Assembly: GCA_038320345.1 (NCBI GenBank)
Contig: JBBQED010000004.1
Location: forward strand, 124,001 to 188,000
Direction of reading: 5' to 3'
Length of the DNA: 64,000 bases
Source of the DNA: JBBQED01 sp038320345
GTDB taxonomy: Bacteria > Bacteroidota > Bacteroidia > AKYH767-A > OLB10
Shown here: positions 1 through 8,794 of the stretch, piece after piece
Layout: the number at the start of each line of letters is the position of its first letter
Numbering within the stretch: position 1 is the stretch's first letter
Position numbers and translations under genes: made by a program
Notes under the pieces: generated by a model
Told to the model about the DNA's origin: nothing
Database searches by the model: none
The model's input: the letters and a program-made list of their open reading frames with translations, nothing else

Positions 1-486
1 CGAATCACGGTAAAGCGACACCGTTAGTCCCTTTGCTGGCTCCATCGTAGCGGCATCCAGCACCTTTCCTCGGCTAAGGAGTGAATCCAGAAATGATCCT
101 GTAGAAAAAACATACTGATAAGCATCGAAGGGGTTTCCTTCCCTGAGATCTTTAATCGCCTTGCCGAAATTTAAAGTGTAAGTAGTATTCGCTTCTAAAT
201 TTTTAGGCAACTTGATAAACACCGTTTTTTTGAATGCTTTTATATCCGGTTTCGGATCCATAATCGGTGAAATCACCAATTGATTCTGGAGATCATCCAA
301 AACGATATACTCATCAAATTTCAGTTCTATATCTCCTCCACGAAGATCTGTTGAAAGATTCGCCGGAGTAGTAGTAAGTAGTTTTGGTGGAGTGACATCT
401 TTTTTTCCTCCAGAAGGAGTTACCCGGTTTGCACAGGAAGAAATGACTACGATCAAAATAAAAAATGTTGCTTTAAATATTTTCAC
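1..486 (-). CDS. Ig-like (Big_5/SbsA-type) domain lipoprotein, C-terminus cut by window edge
   Basis: Reading on the minus strand from a GTG at 484-486 gives 162 residues and runs off the window. The N-terminus is a lipoprotein signal (hydrophobic run then VISSC, acylated Cys about residue 18), followed by the PSGGKKDVTPP motif that opens many Bacteroidota Ig-like lipoproteins. The following region (ELKFDEYIVLDDL, then VFIKLPKNLEANTTY) fits an SbsA-type Ig-like domain. The GTG overlaps the TGA stop of the upstream gene (GTGA), which supports this start and suggests translational coupling. Proteins of this family are surface or periplasmic lipoproteins of unknown specific role. The family call is from motif memory only. 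Confidence 0.72.
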   Translation of the reverse strand, partial: MKIFKATFFILIVVISSCANRVTPSGGKKDVTPPKLLTTTPANLSTDLRGGDIELKFDEYIVLDDLQNQLVISPIMDPKPDIKAFKKTVFIKLPKNLEANTTYTLNFGKAIKDLREGNPFDAYQYVFSTGSFLDSLLSRGKVLDAATMEPAKGLTVSLYRDS

Positions 487-986
487 TTGCGCACTGGAGT
501 TTTAATTAGTGATTCAATTATTCGCATCACTTTACCGAGATAATGCACATCGTCATCTTGAAAATCATTTGGAAATTCACTATCCACATCCATTACCAGA
601 TAAACTCTTTCCTGATGAAATGCTGGTAAAACTATTTCAGATTTAGAAAGCGAACTACAAGCGATATGACCGGGGAATGCATCAACATCAGGAACAACAA
701 TTACTTTACCCTCTTTCCATGCATTGCCACAAACTCCTTTTCCATATCCAATCCTTGTACATGCTAGTGGTCCCTGAAAAGGTCCAAGTACCAACTCTTC
801 TCCTTTTACAAAATAAACACCGACCCAAAAGAACGACATCGCTTCTTTTAATGCTGCCATCAGGTTCGCTAAATTGGCAATGAGATCGCTTTCCCCTTCC
901 ACCAAAGCAACTAGCTGTGGGAACAATGTTTCATACTGCTCTTTCCGTGTAGCTTCTGTAGATGCCTTGACTATTGATTCTGCCAT
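483..986 (-). CDS. msrC: free methionine-R-sulfoxide reductase (GAF domain)
   Basis: Single GAF-domain protein of 167 residues from the ATG at 984-986; an upstream in-frame ATG at 1043 would add 19 residues that the family lacks. The segment GPLACTRIGYGKGVCGNAW, then VPDVDAFPGHIACSS, is typical of fRMsr, with the three conserved cysteines at about residues 76, 86 and 110. The enzyme reduces free methionine-R-sulfoxide in the cytoplasm using thioredoxin. Its stop overlaps the GTG start of the next gene, so the two are probably one transcript. Confidence 0.85.
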   Translation of the reverse strand: MAESIVKASTEATRKEQYETLFPQLVALVEGESDLIANLANLMAALKEAMSFFWVGVYFVKGEELVLGPFQGPLACTRIGYGKGVCGNAWKEGKVIVVPDVDAFPGHIACSSLSKSEIVLPAFHQERVYLVMDVDSEFPNDFQDDDVHYLGKVMRIIESLIKTPVRK

Positions 987-1150
987 TCGAGTAAGGATAT
1001 GCTGCAAAGATACATTGCCAGCGCAATCTCCATCCGAATTCACAGGGTTTGAATCATTATTCAGCTCTAAATGGCTCGAAAAATATAATTTCAGGGGATT
1101 TAATGAATTTCAGCTTTAAAATTTCAAGGTTTTTAAAACATTGACCTAGT

Positions 1151-1870
1151 TCACTTCTCCGCAAAAGCCATACTCACCACTAAAACTTTCACCCCTTCCA
1201 GTTCTAATAAGATTTTGGCACATGCGGTAAGGGTAGAACCCGTAGTAATGACGTCATCCACCAACAAAATCTTCTTTCCTCTTAACTCATCAGGATTTCT
1301 GATCAAAAATACTTCAGCTACATTTTTAAATCGTGCAAACCTACTTTTCTTGGTTTGGGTGTCTGTATGTTTTTTTCTTTTGATAGCCTTAGGAAGATGA
1401 AGGATTCCCATTGCAGTTGCTAGTCCTTCGCCAAAACAAGCTGCTTGGTTATAACCTCTTATCCTTTGCTTTTTAGGATGCAATGGAACTGGAATCACCA
1501 TATCTGCGGAAGCGTATTGAGAAGATCCCAACAAATCAGCGCCGCACAACATACCCATTCTGACACCCACTTCAGGAGAATTTTGATACTTCAATTTATG
1601 TACAAGCTGTTGAACTAACTCTCCTTTATGAAAATGAAAATATGCAGTTGCAGCTTCCAAATTTACTTTACCCCAAAACTGCTTGGCAACCGGATTATGT
1701 TCATCTAAATGAAAAGCAGTGCGTGGAAGTTGTATTAAACATTTGGTGCAAATTAAATCTTCACCTCTCACCAACAAATCATCGCACGCAGCGCAGAGCG
1801 AGGGATAAAAAATACTAAGCGTATCCTGAATCAGAGATCCACTATTTATTCTTACATTAAAATTAATCAT
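1151..1870 (-). CDS. comF: ComF family phosphoribosyltransferase-like protein
   Basis: The 239-residue protein has the two parts expected of ComF. An N-terminal zinc ribbon has Cys pairs at about 26/29 and 41/44. The C-terminal type I phosphoribosyltransferase fold carries the PRPP loop ILLVDDVITTGST near residue 205. Members are linked to DNA uptake and processing of internalised single strands, although their substrate is not established. Length is normal for the family. It lies between hflX and msrC on the same strand. Confidence 0.88.
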   Translation of the reverse strand: MINFNVRINSGSLIQDTLSIFYPSLCAACDDLLVRGEDLICTKCLIQLPRTAFHLDEHNPVAKQFWGKVNLEAATAYFHFHKGELVQQLVHKLKYQNSPEVGVRMGMLCGADLLGSSQYASADMVIPVPLHPKKQRIRGYNQAACFGEGLATAMGILHLPKAIKRKKHTDTQTKKSRFARFKNVAEVFLIRNPDELRGKKILLVDDVITTGSTLTACAKILLELEGVKVLVVSMAFAEK

Positions 1871-1956
1871 CGGCAGAAAAAATTTCTGCCAAACTACAGG
1901 TATGAACCGGCAATAGTTAATTGTAAGTGTTTAATATCGGAAAAATTGAAGAACTC

Positions 1957-3168
1957 TTATTCCTCCTCTGTATTTTCTGCAGGAAGGTTGTGAGGATAAC
2001 GGATAAAATGCGTCTGCTTAATTAATCCACTGAGCGCAGCTCTCAATTCATCTATATTTATTTTCTTAGAAGCAGAAACAAAAATAGCCGAGTAATTCGT
2101 TTTGCCCATCCATGATTTTTTCAACTCCTCCAAGGAAGTATTTTCCTTCACGGGAGGCGTTAAATCAAATGGATCTTTCTCAACAAAATGATAAGCATCA
2201 ATTTTATTGAAGACCATCAAAACAGGTTTGTCGATTGCACCTATATCTTGAAGCGTCTGATTCACAACCGTGATCTGTTCTTCAAAATTTACATGTGAAA
2301 CATCCACTACATGAACAAGAATATCAGCTTCACGTACTTCATCCAAGGTGGACTTAAACGACTCTACGAGATCATGTGGCAGCTTGCGGATAAACCCAAC
2401 AGTATCCGACAACAGAAACGGAATGTTTTCCCAAACAATTTTCCTAACTGTTGTGTCGAGTGTCGCGAACAATTTATTCTCTGCAAAAACTTCACTCTTG
2501 CTAAGCAAATTCATGAGCGTACTTTTACCTACATTGGTGTATCCTACTAATGCAACGCGCACAATCTCTCCTCTGCGCTTACGCTGAATGAGATTTTGTT
2601 TATCGATTTCTTTGAGCTTATCCTTTAAACGAGAAAGTTTTTCGCGAATGACTCGTCGGTCAGTTTCAATTTCCGATTCACCAGGACCTCTCATTCCTAT
2701 ACCACCTGCTTGCTTCTCAAGGTGAGTCCACATCCGTGTTAAGCGAGGTAATAAATATCGGTATTGTGCTAATTCAACTTGTACTTTACTTTGTGCGGTT
2801 CGAGCGCGATTAGCGAAGATATCGAGGATGAGATTCGTACGATCCATCACTCTGCATCCAATTATATTTTCAATATTTCGGATTTGAGATGGAGATAATT
2901 CATCATCAAAAATGGCAATTTGAATATTATCAGTTTTCACAAAGGAAATAATCTCCTCCATCTTTCCTTTCCCTACATACGTACGTAAGTCAGGATGATC
3001 CAGCTTTTGAGTAAATCGCTTAATCGTAATTCCGCCTGCTGTTTCAGCAAGGAATGCTAATTCATCGAGATATTCATTCAGTTGCTCCTGATCTTGCTGA
3101 CGCGTATTCACTCCAATCAGAATAACTCGTTCTGCAACTTTCGGACTTGTAGATTCCAGTCGGGCCAA
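1957..3168 (-). CDS. hflX: GTPase HflX
   Basis: 403 residues with the HflX layout: an N-terminal HflX domain (ERVILIGVN, then YVGKGKMEEI), the Gly-rich linker GGIGMRGPGESEIETDRR, and a GTPase domain. The GTPase has G1 GYTNVGKST near residue 210, G3 DTVGF, and G4 NKID. HflX binds 50S and 70S ribosomes and splits stalled or heat-damaged ribosomes. Length and motif order are normal. About 90 bp separate it from comF downstream. Confidence 0.95.
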   Translation of the reverse strand: MARLESTSPKVAERVILIGVNTRQQDQEQLNEYLDELAFLAETAGGITIKRFTQKLDHPDLRTYVGKGKMEEIISFVKTDNIQIAIFDDELSPSQIRNIENIIGCRVMDRTNLILDIFANRARTAQSKVQVELAQYRYLLPRLTRMWTHLEKQAGGIGMRGPGESEIETDRRVIREKLSRLKDKLKEIDKQNLIQRKRRGEIVRVALVGYTNVGKSTLMNLLSKSEVFAENKLFATLDTTVRKIVWENIPFLLSDTVGFIRKLPHDLVESFKSTLDEVREADILVHVVDVSHVNFEEQITVVNQTLQDIGAIDKPVLMVFNKIDAYHFVEKDPFDLTPPVKENTSLEELKKSWMGKTNYSAIFVSASKKINIDELRAALSGLIKQTHFIRYPHNLPAENTEEE

Positions 3169-3241
3169 AGTAGTATATTTAATTAATTTAATTCCAGACT
3201 AAAATTTTGTGGTCCGGTTTTCTAGGGTCAAATTTTTATTG

Positions 3242-3700
3242 TTAAAACCAACTTCGCCCTTCACCAACAAGACGGAATGGCCAAGGAATTGAGGCAAGGA
3301 TTAAAATTAATCCGATAGTAAACCAGATGGCAATCGCTTTAAATTTAGCAGCGTCAACCATTAATTTTTTCGCTTTGACATGACCTATGGTAATAAAAAT
3401 TACAGCAATTACCATCATAGCAAAATGTTCTACCACCCAGAAACGCAATACTCCATCTTTCATAGCTGAACCCATATTTGATCTTGCGGCTTCTACAAGT
3501 GGACTGATGATATACAAAATCGCACCAATCACTATTTGACTATGTGCAAAGATGAGTGTCAATAAAGTTCGCTTACGATCCTTATCCGTAAAAACTGCTT
3601 TACCCGACATACCAGTAAACGCTTTTATTACTGATGCTATAAGTAAGAACAAAAGAATCCATCTCAACAAGGAATGGATATGAAGTAAACCGATGTACAT
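3242..3700 (-). CDS. small four-helix membrane protein, often labelled cytochrome B-like
   Basis: 152 residues with about four hydrophobic segments (roughly 5-25, 45-65, 85-105 and 120-140). Histidines lie in or near helices: MYIGLLHIHSLLRW at the N-terminus, FAHSQIVIGA, and WVVEHFAMM. Similar Bacteroidota proteins are annotated as cytochrome B, which would fit histidines inside helices, but haem binding is unproven. I regard the function as unknown. It is divergent from tonB, with 156 bp between them holding both promoters. Confidence 0.7.
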   Translation of the reverse strand: MYIGLLHIHSLLRWILLFLLIASVIKAFTGMSGKAVFTDKDRKRTLLTLIFAHSQIVIGAILYIISPLVEAARSNMGSAMKDGVLRFWVVEHFAMMVIAVIFITIGHVKAKKLMVDAAKFKAIAIWFTIGLILILASIPWPFRLVGEGRSWF

Positions 3701-3856
3701 AGATGTTATTTATTCGTCAAAGGTAACAAACACTACTAAGCTTCAAAAGCAGGATTCAAAATGATCCACTTCTATTTCTTACAAATCTCTGACCTCCTTA
3801 TGGAATGTTAATGGAATCCACATCGTTATTACAGTAACCTAAAAAATACTAACGCT

Positions 3857-4675
3857 ATGAATCTATTACTGAAAAGCTGGGATAATCCCACCTCCCAAGA
3901 ACGTCTTGAAGTTGTTTTTGAAGGCCGCAATCATAATTACGGCGCTTACACGATCAGAAGAGAATATGAAAAAAACATTGTAAAGGCCCTCTTAATTACT
4001 TGCTCGACAGGACTTTTGCTAGCATTTTCCCCTATCATTTACAAATACCTTAACCCACAAGATGTATTACCGCTGGAAGCAACGGAAAGAATCTTTACCA
4101 TTGATCCAATTCTTCCTGACAAAACCCTTCCTAAAGAAGATATTCCAATACCCGCAACCCCTCCTCCACCGAAAGAGCCAGTTCAAGGGTTTTCAATCCC
4201 AACGGTTACAGATCTGGATATCAATGATTCCGTACCTACTCAGGAAAATCTATCCCATACCAATATCGGAGTGATTACGGATACTACTTCAGGAATAGAT
4301 ACCAGCAGCATCTCGCCCGACTTACCCGATGTTGGTGGAACGAAAGAAGCGGTGAGAACTATTCTTGATGTACAAGAATTACCTGCATTCCCTGGAGGGG
4401 AAGTTGCTATGATACAATTCCTTGCACATAATATTCATTATCCAGGAAATGCAAGACAAAGAAATATTCATGGAGTTGTATATATCAGCTTCATTATAAA
4501 TGCCACCGGTGATTTAGAAAAAGTTACTTTACTAAGAGGTATTGGCGGAGGTTGTGAAGAAGAAGCACTTCGTGTGGTTAATAAAATGCCCCAATGGAGG
4601 CCCGGTAAACAAAATGGGCGACCAGTTCCTGTTCAGTACAATCTCCCTATCAGTTTTACTTTAAGAGATAACTAA
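3857..4675 (+). CDS. tonB: energy transducer TonB
   Basis: 272 residues. The cytoplasmic N-terminus carries the Bacteroidota-type motif EGRNHNYGAYTIRREYEK (about 22-39). One membrane span follows (about 43-64), then a proline-rich periplasmic stretch (PATPPPPKEPVQG near 98-110). The C-terminal TonB domain (about 175-270) has PAFPGGEVAMIQFL, GVVYISFIIN and MPQWRPGKQNGRPVPVQY. It couples the proton motive force to outer-membrane receptors. No exbB/exbD lies next to it, so it must use partners encoded elsewhere. A hairpin follows the stop. Confidence 0.9.
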   Translation: MNLLLKSWDNPTSQERLEVVFEGRNHNYGAYTIRREYEKNIVKALLITCSTGLLLAFSPIIYKYLNPQDVLPLEATERIFTIDPILPDKTLPKEDIPIPATPPPPKEPVQGFSIPTVTDLDINDSVPTQENLSHTNIGVITDTTSGIDTSSISPDLPDVGGTKEAVRTILDVQELPAFPGGEVAMIQFLAHNIHYPGNARQRNIHGVVYISFIINATGDLEKVTLLRGIGGGCEEEALRVVNKMPQWRPGKQNGRPVPVQYNLPISFTLRDN

Positions 4676-4681
4676 TTCTTC

Positions 4682-4710
4682 GAAACGCCTCGGTCAGTCC
4701 GGGGCGTTTC
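4682..4710 (+). terminator. hairpin after tonB
   Basis: GAAACGCCTCGG pairs with CCGGGGCGTTTC (12 bp with one T-G wobble) around the loop TCAGT, 6 bp after the tonB stop. The following CATTTT is only a weak T-tract, so termination may be partial. Confidence 0.65.
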
Positions 4711-4766
4711 CATTTTGTGATCTTCTCATTCTTAAAGCCTATTTTTGAGGTTCATATAAAAAGTAA

Positions 4767-7373
4767 ATGAACTACCCTCGGATATTTCTGTTCGCCATTA
4801 TTACGCTACTTACATGTTCTTGTAATCCTTCCAAAAAAACTCAGGTAACTCACCTCCCACCAGTAACCATTCAACCTGAAGTTAGCCAACAGAAAATCTA
4901 TCACGGATCCACAACAATTTCTCATGATCTCGTAAATACTTGGTTGGATGTACGCTTTGATTATAAAAAATCCTACCTGTACGGGAAAGCAGTAATTACT
5001 TTACAACCTCACTTTTATCCTAGCGATTTTTTATGGCTCAATGCAAGAGGGATGGAAATTCTTGATGTTCGTTTAATTAATGGAAATGATTCAATAAAAT
5101 TAAAATATAGTTACTCAGCAGATAGTTTAGGTATCACCCTAAATAAAATTTATAATAAAGGAGAGCAGTATAAAATCTTTGTAGATTATATTGCTAAACC
5201 AGATGAATTAAATGACGTAGAAGGAAGTGCAGCGATTACTTCCGACAAAGGACTTTACTTCATTAATCCGCTCGGAACTGAGCCAGATAAGCCAATACAA
5301 ATCTGGACGCAAGGAGAAACTACTGCCAATTCAGTTTGGTTTCCTACTATTGATTCTCCCAATCAAAAAATGACGCAGGAGATTCATATGACCGTAGATA
5401 GTATTTACAAAACACTATCCAACGGACTTATGATTAATAGTGTAAATAATAATGACGGCAGCAGAACCGATACGTGGAAGCAAACACTCCCACATGCTCC
5501 CTATCTCGTAATGATGGCGGTGGGCGATTTTGCAGTGATAAAAGATAAATGGAGAAATAAAGAAGTAAATTATTATGTTGAACATGACTATGAAAAAGTA
5601 GCACGTAAAATTTTCGGGAATACTCCGGAAATGATCGAACATTTCTCAACTCTACTAGGTGTAGATTTTGCTTGGGAAAAATACAGTCAAATTGTGGTGC
5701 GTGATTATGTAAGTGGAGCTATGGAAAATACAACGGCAACACTACATGGTGAATATTTACAAAGAGATGATAGAGAACTTCTCGATGAAACGAATGAAGA
5801 AACTGTTTCCCATGAATTATTTCATCACTGGTTTGGAGATCTGGTTACCTGCGAATCTTTTGCCAATATTCCGTTGAACGAATCCTTTGCTACTTATGGT
5901 GAATACCTCTGGAACGAATATAAGTACGGCCGTGAACAAGCTGATTATGCACATTTGAAAGACGTCAACAATTACTTGCGTGAATCGAAAAGTAAGCAGG
6001 TTAATTTGATCCGTTTTTACTATGACAATAAAGAAGATATGTTCGATCGACACTCCTATGAAAAAGGAGGATGTATTCTTCATATGCTGAGAAAAGAAGT
6101 TGGAGATGAAGCATTTTTTGCAGCGCTGAAAAAATATCTGGAAACTAATAAATTTAAAACTGTTGAAGTACATAATCTTCGCCTGGCGTTAGAGGAAGTT
6201 ACCGGTCGTGATTTGAATTGGTTTTTTAATGAATGGTTCCTTGATAAAGGGCACCCTATTCTGGAAATGAACTATAGCTATGATGCTGCCAACAAGAAAG
6301 CAAGTGTAACAATTGAACAGCAACAGGATTTAAGTAAAACTCCTTTGTACACATTACCGATGCAAGTTGATGTGTATGCTGATAACAAAGTAACACGAAA
6401 TAAAATTACTTTGACACAGGCTAAGCAGACGTTTTACTTTAATTGTGATACTAAGCCAGAACTGATTAATACCGATGCTGAGAAAATGCTCCTTTGTGTG
6501 AAAAAAGATAATCACACCAAAGAAGAGTGGATGACAATGTATAAGAAAGGGAAATTATATCAGGATCGCCTTGAAGCATTAATGGGCTTAACTGAAAAAT
6601 ATAATGCTGGTACACCAGAAGCAAATCTAATCATCACTGCAATGCAGGATCCTTTTTGGGGAATCCGAAAATTCGCCATCAGCAAAATTGAAACTATTGC
6701 TAAATCTGCTGATAGCTCCCAAGTCAGAAAACTGCTGATCAATCTTGCACAATCAGATCCAAAATCTGCAGTAAGAGAAACAGCTTTAAGTACACTGGGT
6801 GAAAACTTTAAAGGAGATGACTTGACCTTGTTGTATATTAAGATGACCAATGATAGTTCCTATGATGTTGATGGAACCTCATTGGAACTACTTGGCGCTA
6901 ACGACGAAAAATCTGCATTAAAAACAGCTAAACAATTTGAACAAACCAAGCATTATGAAGTTCGCTATATGTTGTCATCGTTATATGCCGATTATGGTAA
7001 TGATCAACAAGGAGAATACATGAGAAATGCAATGGAACAGGCTAAAGGTTTTGAAATATATACCATGTCGAAAACATACAGTAAATTTTTACTCCGTTGT
7101 GAAAACGAAGAAACAATCACTTCCGGTTTAAAACAAATTTACATGTCTGGAAAAACTGTGGAGCCTTGGTATGTGAGGCTAGCAGCGGCTCAATCGCTCG
7201 CAGAAGTAGGGAATAAATTTGGTGATAAAATCAAAGCAGCCGAAAAATCTGGTGATCCGATTTCAGCAACAAAATATACACATATCCGTGATAAAGCTAG
7301 TGAATACCTGGAGGCGATGAAAAGCGGAGAAACCAATGAAAAATTATTAAAGATTTATAGCAACGGGAAATAA
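4767..7373 (+). CDS. M1 family zinc aminopeptidase lipoprotein
   Basis: 868 residues. The N-terminal signal ends in a lipobox-like LLTCSC (Cys about 17-19), suggesting export and anchoring. The M1 fold follows: an exopeptidase GAMEN motif (about 316-320), the zinc site HELFHHW with His349, Glu350 and His353, and the third ligand Glu372 in NESFATYGEY exactly 19 residues later. The C-terminal third (about 590-860) is alpha-helical and HEAT-like. The protein should trim N-terminal residues from peptides in the periplasm or at the surface. HELFHHW replaces the commoner HELAHQW but keeps all ligands. Confidence 0.92.
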   Translation: MNYPRIFLFAIITLLTCSCNPSKKTQVTHLPPVTIQPEVSQQKIYHGSTTISHDLVNTWLDVRFDYKKSYLYGKAVITLQPHFYPSDFLWLNARGMEILDVRLINGNDSIKLKYSYSADSLGITLNKIYNKGEQYKIFVDYIAKPDELNDVEGSAAITSDKGLYFINPLGTEPDKPIQIWTQGETTANSVWFPTIDSPNQKMTQEIHMTVDSIYKTLSNGLMINSVNNNDGSRTDTWKQTLPHAPYLVMMAVGDFAVIKDKWRNKEVNYYVEHDYEKVARKIFGNTPEMIEHFSTLLGVDFAWEKYSQIVVRDYVSGAMENTTATLHGEYLQRDDRELLDETNEETVSHELFHHWFGDLVTCESFANIPLNESFATYGEYLWNEYKYGREQADYAHLKDVNNYLRESKSKQVNLIRFYYDNKEDMFDRHSYEKGGCILHMLRKEVGDEAFFAALKKYLETNKFKTVEVHNLRLALEEVTGRDLNWFFNEWFLDKGHPILEMNYSYDAANKKASVTIEQQQDLSKTPLYTLPMQVDVYADNKVTRNKITLTQAKQTFYFNCDTKPELINTDAEKMLLCVKKDNHTKEEWMTMYKKGKLYQDRLEALMGLTEKYNAGTPEANLIITAMQDPFWGIRKFAISKIETIAKSADSSQVRKLLINLAQSDPKSAVRETALSTLGENFKGDDLTLLYIKMTNDSSYDVDGTSLELLGANDEKSALKTAKQFEQTKHYEVRYMLSSLYADYGNDQQGEYMRNAMEQAKGFEIYTMSKTYSKFLLRCENEETITSGLKQIYMSGKTVEPWYVRLAAAQSLAEVGNKFGDKIKAAEKSGDPISATKYTHIRDKASEYLEAMKSGETNEKLLKIYSNGK

Positions 7374-7483
7374 ACAACAATATTTTTGAAATTTTCTAAA
7401 GTACTTTTCTAATGAATCAATACTGTCAGGAATTAGCGCTCTCTTAAATTTATGTTACGGAGAAAAAATGTTGTGATGAGCAG

Positions 7484-8467
7484 TTACGCAAAAAAGTAAT
7501 TATACACCCAACAACCTGCGAGTACTAGGAATGATAATTCCATAAACCAGGCTTTTCGCCCCGACATAAAATAATAGGCCAAGAAAACGGAAACCGGCAT
7601 CGCCAGAATACTGAAACGATACGGTAATTCATCGTGAGATATAACAACCATTACCAATCCGAGTACAATCAATAATATCAACAATTGCTGTATGAGTCGT
7701 GCCTTCGTTACGTTTTTGTAATAGTTGGTTTGTAAACGTAAAATCGACACAATAAAAAGAATGATCACCCATATCACACTTACGATATACTGATAGCTGA
7801 ATAAATGCTGTAGGTCAATTTGCTTTTTAATTCCACTTACAAAAACCCTTTCGTAGAAAGTGAGTAATTCATTATTCATGAAATAATATAGAAATGCTAG
7901 AAAAAACGGAAATACAAATCCCATAATTCCTACTACCCAATCGCGCCAGGAAAAAGGACGTAAAATGAGAATACTTAAAGCAAATAGAATGAACAATAAT
8001 AACGCAGGAGGATAAAAGAGTGAAGCGAGGGATAAAAGAAACGCTGCATCAAAATCCAATTGTAAAGGCTCTGGATTTTTATACAATTGAAACACTTTAT
8101 CCAAGGCAAACATCAAAATGGTATTGACGAATAAAATTGGGTGAAACCATAAAAAAGAAGGAATCAAGGACGCCATAAAAAGATACATCAACGATGGTAA
8201 CCACGATTGCCGATAAAGAATTTCATGCTTATTAATCAGGTAATTCAGATGGATAGCTTGGGTGCTCAATAAAATGAAGCCACAGAGGGCATACACTTCT
8301 TTAGGCATCCCATTCAGCAGTTTCAAAACCAAATCATACAAGGGCATTCCATTCGCTTCCAATACCCGAAAATGCATCGTCCACGAAACCAGCCACATAG
8401 CAAAGGAAATAACTACTACAAAAATCGCAGTGAACGGTTGAGTTGATTTAAAGGGACGAATCAGCAT
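7484..8467 (-). CDS. polytopic membrane protein, DUF6427-like
   Basis: 327 residues and almost entirely hydrophobic, with about nine or ten membrane spans and short loops. The N-terminus MLIRPFKSTQPFTAIFVV and a central LRPFSWRDWVVGIMGFVFP resemble the Bacteroidota family I know as DUF6427. No catalytic motif is visible. It is divergent from the 61-aa protein at 8537, and in related genomes such pairs lie together, so the two may act together in the membrane. Function unknown. Confidence 0.65.
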   Translation of the reverse strand: MLIRPFKSTQPFTAIFVVVISFAMWLVSWTMHFRVLEANGMPLYDLVLKLLNGMPKEVYALCGFILLSTQAIHLNYLINKHEILYRQSWLPSLMYLFMASLIPSFLWFHPILFVNTILMFALDKVFQLYKNPEPLQLDFDAAFLLSLASLFYPPALLLFILFALSILILRPFSWRDWVVGIMGFVFPFFLAFLYYFMNNELLTFYERVFVSGIKKQIDLQHLFSYQYIVSVIWVIILFIVSILRLQTNYYKNVTKARLIQQLLILLIVLGLVMVVISHDELPYRFSILAMPVSVFLAYYFMSGRKAWFMELSFLVLAGCWVYNYFFA

Positions 8468-8536
8468 TTTGAAACTTAGACAATTTGTAGGCGAATTAAT
8501 GAAAAAGTTTAACTTTGCGCCAAATTACATCAAAAA

Positions 8537-8722
8537 ATGGACGCAATCTGGCACGGAATCGCTGATGCTGCAAATTCCTTCTTCATTTACTTGAAACCAA
8601 TAGGTTTTACAATGAACTGGTTATTTGGGATCACTATCGCAATCGGGGTAATCTACTGGTTATGGTATGACAGCAAAGTAAAAAGAGGCGGAGCAAATTA
8701 TATGGCTAATAAAGGCAAATAA
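8537..8722 (+). CDS. 61-aa single-span membrane protein, DUF6341-like
   Basis: One hydrophobic helix (about 28-44, MNWLFGITIAIGVIYWLWY) lies between an amphipathic N-terminus and a basic tail ending GGANYMANKGK. This resembles a small Bacteroidota family sometimes mislabelled uracil phosphoribosyltransferase; there is no PRTase motif here. It is divergent from the DUF6427-like gene, and the 69-bp gap must hold both promoters. A strong terminator follows. Confidence 0.7.
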   Translation: MDAIWHGIADAANSFFIYLKPIGFTMNWLFGITIAIGVIYWLWYDSKVKRGGANYMANKGK

Positions 8723-8746
8723 TTTTGACTTTATCCCAACAAAAAA

Positions 8747-8770
8747 ACGCGGTTCTAAACAGAGCCGCGT
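8747..8770. terminator. bidirectional terminator between convergent genes
   Basis: ACGCGGTTCT pairs with AGAGCCGCGT (10 bp, one wobble) around AAAC, flanked by A7 upstream and T7 downstream. It serves the 61-aa gene on plus and the PorZ-like gene on minus. Confidence 0.9.
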
Positions 8771-8794
8771 TTTTTTGTTGATACTAGATCTTCT

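Noticed and set aside
5415..6173. Minus-strand frames inside the M1 aminopeptidase gene
   Set aside because: Antisense shadows of a well-supported gene, with low-complexity Phe/Ile/His composition and no features.
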